Notes under the pieces: generated by a model
Databases searched by the model: none
What the model was told of the DNA's origin: nothing
What the model saw: only the letters and a program-made list of their open reading frames with translations
In this document: positions 44,562-57,246 of the stretch, one piece after another
How the letters are laid out: every line of letters begins with the position of its first letter
Position numbering within the stretch: position 1 is the stretch's first letter
Made by a program: the position numbers and the translations under genes
NCBI GenBank assembly: GCA_001599815.1
Contig: BCIA01000003.1
Coordinates: 2,108,001 to 2,172,000, forward strand
Origin: Furcasterigmium furcatum
Taxonomy: Eukaryota; Ascomycota; Sordariomycetes; Glomerellales; Plectosphaerellaceae
Direction: 5' to 3'
DNA: 64,000 nucleotides

Positions 44562-44767
44562 GGTGCCGGGGTTTCATGACGGTGACGACTTTTCTATGGT
44601 GTTTTATTTGAGCGGTTTGGTGTTCTGGGCGGGATACACTGGATAGATGTCCATGATAATGAGACGCGGGCTGTATTTGCAAGCGCCTGTCAATAAAAAC
44701 TGTGGACAAAACTGAGATTCTGGCGCCGGTGTTCATGTGATGACCTACCTTGCAGCTGAACTGAGGA

Positions 44768-45535
44768 TTACCTGCCCTTCCATCGCACCCGGCTAGCATA
44801 TTTCGCAAACTTGACAACCTCGTCCTCTTCCAACAGCATCTCGACGGTGTAGTACCGTCTTGCCAGCTCCTCGTGGGACGCGAAGCGGTGAACGAAAGAG
44901 TGGCACAGGCGACAGAGCCAGGCGACGTTCTCCAGGTCTTCGGGTTTGTGCCATCCCCTCTTGATGGCCTTTTCGTGGACGAACCGGGGAATGAGGTGGT
45001 GGTACGTCAGGGGAATCCAGTCGCGGCCGCACAGCTCGCAGCCCTCGGCGTCATCCCGGGTGGTCCGCGGCGGGGGCGGAGCGGCCGTGACGGCGGCGAT
45101 GTACTCGTTCAAGACTGGGGCCAGAAGCTCTGGGGCGCCCTGGTTCACGCCGTCGATGATGCCGTACGTGATCAGAGACTCGGGCACCGATGGGCTCAGG
45201 CCGGGCAGGATAGAGGCGACGTCCAAGCCCGTGAGAGGGAGGGCGTAGCGGGCCTGCAGATCCTTGGAAGCAGTCCAGTCGACATGATTTAGCGTCTTCA
45301 GATCATCGGGGAAGCTCTCAAAGGCCTCGGAAGCGATGTAATCGCTGAAGTCGGCGAGATCCTCGGCGCTGTTGGGGGCCCCGTCATCGGGGGAATTGAC
45401 GGTCGGTTCCTGCTTCTGGCCTCTTTTCGTCCGCTTCTTGGCTTTGACGGGAGGTTTTGCGGTTCTTTCGACGATTGCAGCCGACAGGCAGTCCCTAAAA
45501 GTGTCGAATTGGGGTGTGTCATGAAAGTCGATCAT
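44768..45535 (-). CDS. HNH-nuclease-like zinc protein
   Basis: Intronless, 255 aa from the ATG at 45535; the open frame upstream of it begins only with TTG. A Lys/Arg-rich stretch follows the first 40 residues. The C-terminal part holds an HNH/zinc module: CELC (C166, C169), the YHHLIPR histidines (179-180), then CRLCHSFVH (C208, C211, H212, H216). The HH and paired CxxC arrangement matches HNH endonuclease-like proteins of fungi, whose cellular role is unknown. It is convergent with the cysteine-rich secreted gene 206 bp away. Fold call good; nuclease activity is only implied. Confidence 0.75.
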   Translation of the reverse strand: MIDFHDTPQFDTFRDCLSAAIVERTAKPPVKAKKRTKRGQKQEPTVNSPDDGAPNSAEDLADFSDYIASEAFESFPDDLKTLNHVDWTASKDLQARYALPLTGLDVASILPGLSPSVPESLITYGIIDGVNQGAPELLAPVLNEYIAAVTAAPPPPRTTRDDAEGCELCGRDWIPLTYHHLIPRFVHEKAIKRGWHKPEDLENVAWLCRLCHSFVHRFASHEELARRYYTVEMLLEEDEVVKFAKYASRVRWKGR

Positions 45536-47019
45536 GCTGTGGTTGAAAGGAGGAGGCAAGATGAAGAGCAGAGTTGGACGGATGGGGACTTTGTGGCAGC
45601 GAATGAGGGGCAACGATGAGGGGTTGAGTGGAGATGTCTGATTTCTGCCTTCAACATCATCATGAAGTCGTATTTACTCTGGATTATAAACTTTTCTAAT
45701 TTCGAAGTCGGCTTAAGGGATCAGATTCCTGCAGAGACCATTTTCCTCTGATGTCGTCTTGTGTGTGTTGTCTGCTCGCAGGCGTCCGGCATCGAGTCAC
45801 CGGTGATGAGAATCCGACCTGGGCAGGGGCTGGTAGAAGCCGTCAGAAGCCCCGAGAACAACGCCTGCGCCTAGGGGTATTGAGATGACGATGCATTCTA
45901 CCGTATCGGGACCGGCGAGCAGTTGTGGCTTGACTGCATCAGCGCATGACCTGTACTTTCATCATATGCGTTGACATGAAAGGACAATCACCACTGCTGG
46001 GCTTTGCTGTCAGAACTAGGTAGACGCAACTGCCCGGTGGGAGGACCCGGTTTTCCCGGGACCAAACCGGGAAAAGTGGAACGATCCGGAGCTTGCAGGT
46101 GAAAGGCGAAGGAAGGAGCTGCCACCATAGAACTTGGTGGCACGGTTGAAGGTCTAAGAAGGGCTCTCTCTACCATCTGTCGGAGTAGAAAAGGGAAATT
46201 TCTTGGGGCCAAAAGCTGCCAGTTGAAGAATGTGGGTGAACAGGGCCAGGGCCGGCGAAGGGCAGCATCAGGCCGTCGGCAAACATGATTTTTTTTTTTG
46301 GCAGGGAGATGCTCAGCACACCATATCGTCAAAACAATACACTTGATGTGGGCACTTCTGTCTCTGTCGTCGTGATGTCGTTTGAAGCCCATTCGCCCTC
46401 AAGGTGCCAAGATCCCCAGACCAGACCTTGAATGCAGGTCTCCACTGCTGGATCTCAACATACTTGTATTGGTCATGGCCATCGTGGAGCGCAATGCCAA
46501 GATCGCCCCTTTTGCTCCGGACCTCACTAGCGACCTCTTTGGGCGTTATGTGGCTGAAAGCTGAATCAAGGCCACCCTCGGCTTTTCCAACGAGGTCAAG
46601 GCTCCGCTCAAATGAATGCTACGACGGTGAATTTTGGGGGTTTGCTAATTAGCTGTCTGACCGGAACGAATCTGGGGAATCCACCCGCTTTGTTCTTTGA
46701 CACCGCCGCACTCCGGGTCAAGATGCGTTCCGTCCATCGCCACCAGCCGTGTTCTGGGCTTGTCTCATATGATGTCCCATCACTTGCGAGACCTGGCAGC
46801 TGCTGAACCAAGTCGCATTGAGCCGTCTTGGCACCAATAGCGTGCGGACGCGAGGCAGACTGAGAAGATCGCCATGGCCTTACACATTCCCAGCTCGCCG
46901 TGCCGGCGGAGGGCGAGACCTCGCGGTCTTTCCTTTCACCTGCGCCTTCAGTTTGATGCCTCTCCATTGCGCGAGCCGCGATTCTTCACCCGCCGAGTAG
47001 AGCTTCAACGGCACTCGAA
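45536..47019. other. Divergent intergenic region, HNH and CFEM genes
   Basis: About 1.5 kb between divergent start codons. An 11-nt T run lies at 46289-46299. No gene recognised. Confidence 0.5.
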
Positions 47020-47936
47020 ATGAGACTCTTCTCAATTTTCGCGCTGGCCCTCGCAGGGATGGTCGCTGGGCAGGAGCAGCGACCAGAAGCACCACAATGC
47101 TCTGTAGGTCTCTCGGGGCGCCAGTCCGTAATGTCTCGAGCTTTCTGACCATTTCATCCGCGTAGGTGCCCTGCCTTACGATCGCGATAGAAGAAACGAG
47201 CTGTCTGGCTGCCGATATGGAATGCATCTGCGCCTCGCACACCCTCCGGTCGAGCCTCGCGCCGTGTTTCGTGGAGAACTGCGACGAGGGCACAGATTTG
47301 AGCGAGGCGATGATTTTCCTCGAACAATTCTGCCGGATAGCCGATCACCTGAGGACTGGGGATCAAACTGATACGGGATCCGAAGGGAGTGCTCCCACTG
47401 GGACTCCCGATCCCGAGGGAATCGTCTCTTCCATCGATAATATCTTCTCGTCTCTGACGGGGACGAGGAGCTCCAGCACCGGAAATTCGGCTGAGCCATC
47501 GGGCTCATCATCGTCGGAAGGCGATCCCTCCCAGACCTCGAACACGCCTCCCTCTGAAAGCGGCGACGACGTCGGAAGGCCGGACCCTGACCCGCCATTA
47601 GGGGGCGGAGGCGGCCTTTCGACAGGTGCCAAGGCAGGCATCAGCATCGGTGCAGTTCTAGGCGCAGTTCTCCTAGCTCTTTCGATCTATCTGATTGCAA
47701 AGAGAGTGCAGCGAGCAAACGCTGCCAAGAGAAGGGGCGTATCACCGCCGCCGCAGCCCAGAGTAGGCGAGCTCGACATCGACGGCGAGAAACGAGGATG
47801 GAGGCCGCCGGTGGAAGTCTCGGCAGTCACGGGGCCCACGGAGCTCCAGGCCGGCTACCCATCGACACATTATGAGATGGAGGTGCCCCCGGCCGAGCTG
47901 GCGGCGGATTCTTGGCGGGGACACAGGAACGGATAG
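47020..47936 (+). CDS. CFEM-domain membrane protein
   Basis: Two exons: 47020-47103 and 47166-47936, with a 62-nt intron; 284 aa. A signal peptide (MRLFSIFALALAGMVAG) leads directly into a CFEM domain with eight cysteines, from QCS/VPC across the intron through SCLAADMECIC, APCFVENC and a final cysteine near LEQFCR. A Ser/Gly/Pro-rich stalk follows, then a membrane helix (AGISIGAVLGAVLLALSIYL) and a basic cytoplasmic tail with Pro-rich segments. CFEM proteins are fungal cell-surface proteins implicated in haem or iron acquisition and host interaction. This one is anchored by a membrane helix rather than a GPI signal. The role is inferred from the fold only. Confidence 0.9.
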
Positions 47937-48042
47937 AAGCAGCAGCAAAGTTCAAAGGTCGCTCTATACCGGGGCCTCAGCCCAAACGCCAAACTCCGAC
48001 TCTATCATCTCTCTACCTGGCTGTTCTTCGTCTTTCTCTGCA

Positions 48043-49049
48043 TTACTCTTTGTGGATCTCGACAGAAGCAGGCGCCCCGACCAGCGTCTTGCATTGGGCG
48101 TAGATCACGAACTGGCCAGCGACCAGGCCGCACGTCATGAGAATCCTGGGACCCAGGCCGGCGAACATGAGCCGCCTCGGGCCGAACTCCTTCGCCAGCT
48201 GGAACATCCTCGCCGTGGCCCCCTGCTTCGGGTCCCCGGCACCCTTGTTGATCGCGGACAGCAGCGTGTCGGCGGGGTGGGAGAGAACGGCAGCGGCCAC
48301 TCCAGCGACGATACCCGAGGACAGCTCAACACCCGTGTTTTGCAGATGCGTCAGCTTGGCCCTCTTTTCGGCTCCGATCGTCCGGTAAATGGCCTCCACC
48401 GCGGCCTCGTGGACCGTGAACTGGCCGACGGCGTACGGCACCTGCTTGAACAGCAGCGGGACGAAGCCCGAGTAGAATCCCTTGAAGCCCTCCTCCCGCG
48501 CGAGGCGCATGAAGCCCGAGGTGAGGCCGGTGGCGAAGCCGCGCTGCGACACGAGGCGGATGCGCGTCGCCTCGAGCGGGCAGAGCAGGATGTCGGCGAA
48601 GAACTCGGCCGTGGCGCTGGCGCCGAGGTAGATGGCGCTGCGCTTGCCGACGGCGTTCTCAGGCCCGCCGGCGAGGGAGATGTACTGCTTCTTGAAGAAC
48701 TCGTAGCCGGCGAACTTGCCACCGCCCTGGACGAGGTAGCCGACGGCCGTGGGGCCGAAGCCGGTGAGCAGCGCGGGGGCGCCCTCGTTCGCGACGATCG
48801 TGCGGGCGGCGCGGACCATGTTGTAGCCCTTCAGTGAGTCGTCGATCTGGATGCGCGTCTTGACGACGTCAATCGGCGTCGCGGCCTGTTTCTCTCGGTC
48901 AGCTGCCTGCTCTGGAGGGGATTTCGGTGCCGCGAACGTACGCCATGGGTGAGGGTCGCGGCCAGTGCGCCTGCGCCGAAGAACTTGACGTAGTCGCCGA
49001 GCTTGAACTGCGGCAGCTCTGCCGATCTTGTTTTTTCTGCCATTGCCAT
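48043..49049 (-). CDS. Mitochondrial phosphate carrier
   Basis: Two exons: 48942-49049 and 48043-48885, with a 56-nt intron (GTACGT donor, AACAG acceptor); 316 aa. The start is MAMAEKTRS with FKLGDYVKFFGAGALAATLTHG, typical of the family. Three carrier repeats have signatures TPIDVVKTR, CPLEATRIR and the variant HPADTLLSA, the last usual for phosphate carriers. GGKFAGYEFFKKQY and FVPLLFKQVPYAV also match. It exchanges phosphate and hydroxide (or symports with protons) across the mitochondrial inner membrane for ATP synthesis. It converges on the CFEM gene with 106 bp between stops. Confidence 0.95.
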
Positions 49050-49659
49050 TGTGAGGGAGATTCTGCCGCAGTTGAAGGATTAAATGAAGAAAGGAAGAAT
49101 GCGTCGTCCCAGGGTCAACAAGGAACGGAAAGAAATAACTTTGAGGAAGCTGCTCCCCGGATTTGGGTTCCTTGGCACCGATGACGTCGCTCACTGCAGC
49201 GGGCTTGGCTGAAAGCTTGTCATCGCTGGCAGCTCCGGCGGCTCCGGATTCGTGCCGTCATCCGCCCCTGGCGGCGGCCCGCCCGCTGCAGCTCAGGCCG
49301 CCGCCCGCAGCTCGGGGCCAAGAAACGGCACCTTGCACCCCGATTGCCGGTCGGTAATTCCGGTCGCTACTTGATTAGGCGATGCCTTGGCCATCAAGAT
49401 AACGATATGAGAAAGCCCGGAATCGCAACATTTCCCCAAAGCTTCAAATGACCCCAAGAAGGCCTTTCTTCATGCGATGCTCCCGTTTCTGAGGACACAG
49501 ATAGCCAGCCGCTTTTCAACATCGACTTACCAAGTATCATGACTCGAAAACGACGGGTTGGTGGAGTTCCGCCCCGTTCAAGAGGAGCATCCGAGTTGCC
49601 GAGCTACCTTAGTCTTGAGAGATATCCTCCCAAATGCTATCCTTCTAATCCTATGCTTC
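49050..49659. other. Intergenic, phosphate carrier promoter and esterase 3' region
   Basis: About 610 bp. The part at 49230-49330 is rich in CCG/GCC. No gene recognised. Confidence 0.45.
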
Positions 49660-51366
49660 CTATTGCTGGGACTTTTCCACCTTGCTCCACCAGAATTCCG
49701 ACTCTTTCCTGACCCAAGTGTCGTCCATCATCTCAGAAGACGGCCCGGGCTTGCCGCCGACCAGCTCCTTGTTGTTCAGCCCAAACACCATGGCCTGCGG
49801 CTTCTCCTGGCTGTAAGGCAACCACGCCGGGCCGTCCTGGTTCTTCGCCCTGACAGCATTGGGATCTGCCGAAGCAATGAAGCTCGAGACATAGGTGTTC
49901 AGAGTCTTGGCGAGGGCGGCCTGGGTCTCGGAAATCTTCATCACGGCGGGATCGCAGCACTCGTAGCGCATGTTGTCTCCGTGCCGGGCTCCCTCGATGA
50001 CGGATGTCTCGAGGGCCCACTGGTACACGTAGACGGGGACCGAGGCGGCCGAGGCGAACTCCGCCGTCTGCCGAACCGGGGCCTGGTATGCGTAGTTGGC
50101 GTACGCAGATTCCACCCGCCTGTACTGGGCCCCGACGCCGTCCCTGGTCTCCTTCAGGGGGGAATCCGCGATTTTCGCGGGGTCGGGGTACAGCTGGTCC
50201 AGGGTGGACACTTCCGACTCGTCGAGCAGGGGGATGAGTTCGGCGAAGAAGGTGGTGAACTCGGCGGACGTCGACATCTGCTTGTTGACGTAGAGCGAGC
50301 CCTCGTTGTGGGTGAAGCCGGTCATGATGGGGACCTTGTGCCACTGGCCGGACTTCCAGGTCTCCAGGGGGGGTCGAGGGATGATGTCCCCGTCGATGAC
50401 GGGCTGCCACGCCCATCGGAGGGACGGGTTGTACTTGTCGAATACGGCGGTTTGCGCGGCGCAGATCTGGTCATAGGGGACGGATCGCAGGTAGGGGAGG
50501 ATTTCCGCCTCTGGGGTGTCCTTCGGGCAGCCGACCTCCTTCAGCAGGTCTTGGAACTGTGCCTCATGAACCGCGGCGTTGTAGGGGCGGACGGCTCGAG
50601 AGGTAGATGCCCCCGACTCGATGATGACTCGGTGGTAGAGAGGGGCTTCGTTCTCCTTGTAGTTCATCAGGTGGTGACCGATCTTCCATAGAAAATGTCA
50701 GTACTTGCCCTGGGCACTAGAACAGTATGAAGATGAGAGAGGGAGACTCACAGAATGGGCTCCCGCTGACAGGCCGAACAGGGTGACCTGGTTCGGGTCG
50801 CCGCCGAACTGAGTGATGTTGTCTCGCACCCATTCGAAGAGAAGGATCTGATCTTTAAGACCGAGATTGACGGCGCCCTCCTTTGCAGCAACGGAGCATG
50901 GAAGGAATCCGAGGGCACCCAGTCGATAGTTGAACGAGACGGCGATGAAAGGGGCTTCCGCGTGCGCCACCATGGAGGCCGTGTTGTGCATGCATGCCGT
51001 CCCACGGTTGAAAGCTCCGCCGTGGATGTAGAGAGCGACAGGCAACAGCTTCCCGGAGTCGTCCTTTCGCGCCTGGCGGAAGACGTTTGCGGTGAGGCAG
51101 TCCTCGCTGTATGCCAGCTTCGGGCCGCCTTTCAGGAGAGGCTTGCCAGGAGCCGCGGGCCCATACTGCGAAGCATCGACGACGGCGTCTGGGCTCGGCG
51201 GGACCTTCTCTGCTGGCCGGAATCGACGGTCCCCTACCGGCGGGAGTGAGTAGGGGATGCCTCGGAAGGCGTCGACGGGCTGGGGGAGGTTTTCCGTGAG
51301 TGTTCGGCCGACGACCTTGCCCTGGGCGAGCTGCACCTGAGGGCGCTTGGCAGTGTCGGAGGTCAT
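49660..51366 (-). CDS. Type-B carboxylesterase/lipase
   Basis: Two exons: 50752-51366 and 49660-50682, with a 69-nt intron; 545 aa. It carries the nucleophile motif GLSAG (Ser200), the oxyanion block YIHGGAFN (113-120), SEDCLTANVF and FNYRLGALGF, all signatures of the family. The GFTHNEGS acid and a His near ARHGDNMR are the other probable triad members. No signal peptide is visible, so the enzyme should be cytosolic. The substrate is an ester of unknown kind. It diverges from a Dal5-type permease (52320) across about 950 bp, which suggests the two handle related compounds. Confidence 0.93.
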
Positions 51367-52319
51367 GATGGGGTGTTCAACTGGCGATTGGTCTGTGATA
51401 AGAAGCTGAGAAATGAATGTAAGAGGAAAGTAGACCGAGGGAGGAAGTGAGTTGGGACAGAAGAGCCAAGGTCGACGTCCTTTGAGACTCAGGAGTGAGT
51501 GGTGTCGCTCTGGGCGCGCCTCGAATCACCGCACCGATCTCGGATGACGGAAGACCGATTCCCCAGTCTTTCGGGATCGACTACGGGCCGGCTATTCTCG
51601 GTGGGCAGGACGCTGCCGAGTGCTCAGTCGTCGTGCCGGTCGTGCCGTGCTCAGCGGCGGTTCCAACGTTCCGCAAAAGGCGATCGGCATGCCGACTGAC
51701 AGGCGGCCGGCAACACATTTGAGCAGCGGTATCGCCCCCGGACATTTATTTGAAAAGCGAGACGAGGGGGACTGCTATCTCCCCCGCATTTTGGCCAAAT
51801 CCAGCAATAGTGGGACATAATCCGCCTGTATCGTCGCTCTCAGGGGGCTTGACTCGCTAGGCCGGTTACCGGCCCTCGTCTAGCACTCTAGGGTCGTGAC
51901 AGTTCGCCTCTTTTGATAAGCTCTGGGGTAATAGCCGGCCGTTGACTCGCTGAGACGTCAGGTGGCCCCTGTTCCCAACGTGATAACGGAGATGCTAGCG
52001 CTGCGAAAGTCCCTATCTCGTGTCCTGCTATCGGAAGTGGATGTCCGGGGATGGCCTCCCAGGGGTCCCAGGGGCTCCCATAAAGCCCTTGCCGACGAGA
52101 TTTACCGATGCCTTTATCTGAATAGACGACCAGAACTCCGACCAGAGTCCACACTTCAGAGATAAGACTCCAGAGACTCAACTCCACGAGGGTCCATAAG
52201 TACGGTCCATGGTCTCGACATGACCAGGTTGTCCATCTCCATCAACCAGCACAGAGTTCCCACTTCACTGTGTGGCCGACAATTGCCTCAACTCCTCCTT
52301 TGACCCTCCGTTTGCCATC
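51367..52319. promoter_or_regulatory. Bidirectional intergenic region of esterase and permease
   Basis: About 950 bp between divergent start codons, holding both promoters. No coding signal recognised. Confidence 0.5.
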
Positions 52320-54037
52320 ATGGAAACCAAACGCGCCTCGCAGGAGATCAAGGTCGACCCCCATGGTCTCGAGCGAACCGACACCAAGGGCGAGCTCGGC
52401 CTCGAGCCCTCTCAGAAGGCGTCCATCACCCAGAGCGAGATCCAGGAACTCGACGCCACAGAGGTCTTCCTGCGCGAAAACCACATCAGCAATGAGTTCC
52501 TCCAGGAGCTTCTGCAGGATGAGGCCGCCCAGAAGCGCCTTGTGCGCAAGGTTGATCTCGTCCTCCTCCCCCTCCTCTGCGGAACATATCTCCTCCAGTA
52601 CATCGACAAGCAGGCTATGGCATACGCGGCCGTCTTCGACCTCTTCACGACCACCAGCGTCACTCAGAGCCAGTACTCCTGGTTCGCTAGTATCTTCTAC
52701 TTCGCCTACCTGATCGGAGAGTACCCGTGGATCTTCCTGGCTCAGAAGACGCGCCTCGGAAAGGTCGTCAGCGCCTGTGTTCTCTGCTGGGGCACCGTCC
52801 TCATGCTCACGGCTGTGTGCAAGGACTTCCCTGGACTCGCAGCCTGTCGTTTCTTCCTCGGTATCTTTGAGGCCCCTATCACCACGTGCTTCATGATGAC
52901 CGTTTCCATGTGGTAAGTTGTGCTGAGCTCAGCAACTCATAGGTACCAAGTACATGCGGCAGACTGCTGACATTCAACTTTCAACAGGTACATCCGTTCC
53001 GATCAGCCCTTCAGGGCCGGCATCTTCTACTGCTGCAACGGCATCGGCTCCATGCTGGGAGGTCTCCTCAGCTATGCCATCGGTCAGATGAAGAACTTCC
53101 CCGTCTGGAAGGGCGTGTTCCTCATCTGTGGCGGCATCACGGTGGCCTGGGGCCTGGTGCTCGTCTTCCTGCTCCCCGATGATGTTATCACGGCTAAGCG
53201 CTTCTCGATCGAGGAGAAGGCCCTGCTCATCGCCCGTGCGCGCCAGAACCGCACCGGTGTCCTGAACCGCTCGATCAAGTGGTACCAGATCAAGGAGGCG
53301 TTCATGGATCCCCAGGTCTGGCTCCTGACGCTCTTCACGCTCTTCAACGAGGTCATCAACGGAGGCATCGCCAACTTTGGAAGGCTCATCGTCAAGGGAT
53401 TCGTCAAGGACCCCCTGCAGACCGTCGCTCTCGGAATCCCCCAGGGTGCTTTCCAGGTGTTCTGGATCCTGACGGCGACTTATATCGCGACCAAGGTGAA
53501 GAACGTGCGCACGATCGTCATGGCCGTCTATCTCATCCCCACCATCGTCGGTCTCGGCCTGCTCTGGAAGCTGGACAGGGAGAACCACAAGACGGGCCTT
53601 CTCATCGGTTTCTACATCTGCGGCGGCTTCGTCGCGTCCCTGGTGCTCGCGCTCCAGATGCCCGCCACCAACCTCGGAGGCTACACCAAGCGCACGACGG
53701 CCTCGGGTCTCGTCTTCCTGGCTTACTGCGTCGGCAACATCATCGGCCCCCACGCCTTCCTCGCCCGCGAGGCGCCCGTCTACCAGACCGGTGTCATGGT
53801 CCAGCTCATCTGCTCGGTGGCCCAGGTCGTTCTGGCGCTGATGCTGAGGGCCCTGCTCGTCTGGCGCAACAAGAAGAGGGACGAGGCCGCGGCTGCTATC
53901 GGCGAGGACCTGGACACGTCTGGCGACACCGAGGGCGCTGATCTGACAGACTTCGAGGTACGTTTCAAATTTGCCGTTTCTTCCATATACAGAATGCTGA
54001 CTCCTCTTAGAACCCTCGCTTCCGCTATGTGCTGTGA
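52320..54037 (+). CDS. MFS permease (Dal5/allantoate type), second copy in window
   Basis: Three exons: 52320-52912, 52988-53957 and 54011-54037, with introns of 75 and 53 nt; 529 aa. The short last exon encodes only NPRFRYVL, the conserved C-terminal motif of the family, which supports that exon. Helix motifs include VDLVLLPLLCGTYLLQYIDK, RFFLGIFEAP and YCVGNIIGP. These permeases import small carboxylates or amide compounds. It resembles the permease at 37-39 kb in family but differs along its length, so it is probably not a recent duplicate. The substrate may be linked to the neighbouring esterase. Confidence 0.94.
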
Positions 54038-55338
54038 GCGGCGCGAGTCTGGGTTGGCGGTGGGTGTTGCGCGAGGTTTGCAGAGCGGAAATGTTTGACG
54101 GCAAGATCAGGGAGTTTTTGTGGCGTGTGCGCCCATGATGAGCTATTTATTGCTGGAGCGAGGCTGTCGTCCAGGGCGGAAATGCGCTGGGCACCCCTGA
54201 GTATCGCCGGGCCGGCGGCTCCCAGGGTCGAATCCGCCACGGCAAACTGCCGGTTGATTTTGTGGGACATGTGAGCCGGGCCGGCGATAGAGCGGGACCG
54301 CCGGGGCTCGGGGATCAGCGCATGGAAAATTATGACATCGAGAAAATCAATGCTCCCGGAATCCTCATTTTTTTCGTCTTGGCTGAACCGGATGCTGTCC
54401 GTACGGCGGAAGATACAAGTAGGGCATCTCTCGGCCGTATTGTCGTGGGAGTATCGCCAGCTTAAGTTGACGGTGTGATCGAGTCTTGGTGGGTGGTCAA
54501 GGTTTTGGCGGCCAACTCGTCACTCGTCACCAGTCATGAAATCGCCAAGGCTGATCGCCTTCTGGAATGATTCCTAATCGCGCCTAGCTGCCGTCGCCTC
54601 CGAGCCTCCGAACGTAAATTTTGCGCCTCATGTGGAGACCGCGGCATCGACGAATGTTTGATGCCACTTCGCATGAACACGAAACCGCGAATCTCTTCCG
54701 TCTCAGTCAGGCCACGCGGTTTCCCATCCGTCTCGTGCCTTCTCATTAATGGTTCGGGTTCCGTTCATCCCTTGTGGAGACAGGAGGCGCCTCCCCAGGG
54801 CGGGCGGCCACAACGCCGTGATCATGGCTTTGCTTGTACGTAACAAGTCAAACCACTGACGCGGAGTCCCCAGGGGGCGGTTCACCTTTATTCCCAGGAA
54901 CTGGGCGGTTGCCGATCCAGGGATCCCCTTCAATTGGAGATGGCAGTCTGGAGAGCGTCGCCTGTTGCGGGATATTCTGTCGGGGAGGCGGAGGGATCTC
55001 TGGCCTTCCCAGCGTCGAGTCTCGTGAGACGGAGGTCGAGGGCCCATATCAGCCTCGAGTCGTGCCTGATGGAGACCGAGCCCTCGGCGTTTTTCCAGCC
55101 CGTGTGCGGATCAACCGTTGAGTATTTCTCTCATGCCCTTCCTCGCTCCTTTGTTCTTTTTCTTCTCGCTCTCATCCTGATCCCTCGCCCTTCCCACGGC
55201 CGCCCCCTTACTTGCTACCATCCAATACACCCAACTTTCGACCTTATTCCCATCTATCTGCCTTCTCCCATTTAGACTTTTTCGGTGCTTTGTACTATAC
55301 CCGCCCCTCAGCCCTTTCTCCAGTTTAGTTTGTCCAAA
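54038..55338. other. Intergenic, no gene recognised; C/T-rich near its right end
   Basis: About 1.3 kb. The last 200 bp are markedly C/T-rich on the plus strand, as fungal promoters often are, and lead into the amino-acid transporter gene. Confidence 0.5.
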
Positions 55339-56909
55339 ATGGCATCCATACCCAATAGTCACCTCCCCGGTTCCGACACGAAAAAGGTCCCCGAGTCGGA
55401 GACCAACTGGGACACGGACAGATCTCGGCCTTTCGAGGACAACAACATCTCCCCCGTCAACCCGGGCACCCACGCAGCATACGCTAGCAGCAGCGAAAAG
55501 GCCCATTATGACCAGGTTGACGCGACTGCCGAGGCCGAGAACAACGCCTTCGGCGGCCAGGGCGGAAAGTCGTACCGTACCATGGGTCGCTGGTCCACGG
55601 CCTTCGCCCTCATGACGAACCAGATCGGCCTCGGCTTCATGAGTCTGCCGGGCGTCCTCCGAACCATGGGTCTCATCCCTGGCATCATCGCCGTGGTCGG
55701 CATCGGCCTGCTGAGTTGGTACACCGCGTACGAGCTGTTCCAGTTCTACCGGAAATACCCTCGCGTCGTCAACGTCGTCGACATGGCCAAGATCGTCGGC
55801 GGCCGGAAATTCGAGATCGTCGTCGGAATCGGCCTGCTCATCCAGGTCATGATGACCAGCGCGTCGGCCGCCGTCACGCTGTCCATCATCTTCAACACCC
55901 TGACCCGCCACGCCGTCTGCACGGTCGGCTTCATCGGCATCGGCTCCATCATCTGCTGGCTGGGCAACCTCCCGCGGACAGCAAAGTTCGTCTCCATGAC
56001 CGGCGTGCCCTGCGTCATCAGCGCGTTCGCGGCGGCCATGGTCGTCATCGTCAGCATCGGCATCAGCGGCCCTGCCGGCGCCCCCGACGACTGGTCCCGG
56101 AAGATCGAGATCGTCGGCAACCCGTCCTTCCGCGACGCCCTGAACGCCTGCCTCAGGATCACGTACGCCTACTCCGCCAACATCTCCTTCGTGTCCTACA
56201 TGGCCGAGATGCGAGACCCCATCAAGGACTTCAAGGCCTCCCTCGCCTACAAGGAGCTCATCACCATCACCCTCTTCACCGTTGTGGCCATCATCGTCTA
56301 CTGCCTCGCCGGCGAGTACACCGTGTCCCCGTCCCTCGGCTCGGCGCCAATGATCCCCGCCCAGGTCGCCTTCGGCATCATCCTCCCGGCCGCCATCTCG
56401 ACCGGTCTCTCCTTCGGACACACGGGCTGCAAGTACATGTACGTCGAGATCATGAAGGCCATCGGCGCCTCCTCGAAGATGACGGACAACAGCTACAAGT
56501 CCTGGGGCATCTGGTGCGCCATCGTCACGGTCTACTGGGTCATCTGCTTCGTCATCTCCAACGCCATCCCCATCTTCGACTCCATCTTGTCGATTGCCTC
56601 CGCGACGACCATCGGATGGTGAGTGCATCTGAACTGCATGTTACTTATCATTCAGGTCCGCTAATCTCTTGATCCAGGTTCACCTTCGGTCTCAGCGCCG
56701 TGTTCTGGTTCTACCTCAACTGGGATGTCAAGCTCCAGGGGTGGAAGAAGATCTCCCTATCGCTCATCAACGTCTTCCTCATCGCCATCTCGCTCTTCAT
56801 GAACGGCGGTGGTCTGTGGGCCTCCATCACCGAGCTGATGGACATCTTCGCCGACGAGAACAGCGCCGTGTCGGGCGTCTTCGACTGCGGCAACAACGCC
56901 ATGATCTAA
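55339..56909 (+). CDS. Amino-acid transporter (AAAP/Aa_trans family)
   Basis: Two exons: 55339-56618 and 56678-56909, with a 59-nt intron; 503 aa from the ATG at 55339. The N-terminal 85 residues are hydrophilic. Eleven or so hydrophobic segments follow, starting MTNQIGLGFMSLPGVLRTMG, the first-helix signature of fungal neutral amino-acid permeases such as N. crassa mtr. The cytoplasmic loop with RDPIKDFKASLAYKE and the GHTGCKYMYVEIMKA segment are also conserved. It imports neutral amino acids with protons at the plasma membrane; specificity cannot be determined. Confidence 0.94.
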
Positions 56910-57246
56910 GCTGGCGGTATTCAGGCGACACACTGCCGTGGGTGTTTGTCGCTCAGAGGAGAGAATTTGCATGTACGATACGTCAGGTTCATCTCGCCAG
57001 CGTTTCTTCTTGGTGAATTAATAGCAGGTATTGCTCAAGGACTGCCATGTAACATGGAATAAACCTGCTGGATTGCGTGATGTAGTTCTCTGGACTTCCT
57101 TGTGTGGTGATGTACTAGGCGAGGCCCAAAGATCCAAAGGCCCAAAGATCCCTGCGGCATTTGGGCACCGCAAAATCAATCGCCGAAGTCCGGCATCAGC
57201 GCGCGCCAACTTCTCCTCTTCAAACATCTTCGTTTCCTACGCCATC
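56910..57246. other. Intergenic between transporter and kinase-like gene
   Basis: About 340 bp, same-strand spacing. No gene recognised; it must contain the 3' end of one transcript and the promoter of the next. Confidence 0.5.

Noticed and set aside
46289..46299. 11-nt T run
   Set aside because: Simple homopolymer in intergenic DNA; no tRNA or other RNA polymerase III gene precedes it.
52974..54104. 376-aa minus-strand frame opposite the permease at 52-54 kb
   Set aside because: Antisense shadow; acidic low-complexity product without a domain.
55111..56628. 505-aa open frame on the minus strand opposite the amino-acid transporter
   Set aside because: It mirrors the coding strand of a strongly supported gene with GC-rich third positions; composition is His/Asp/Gly-rich and has no domain.
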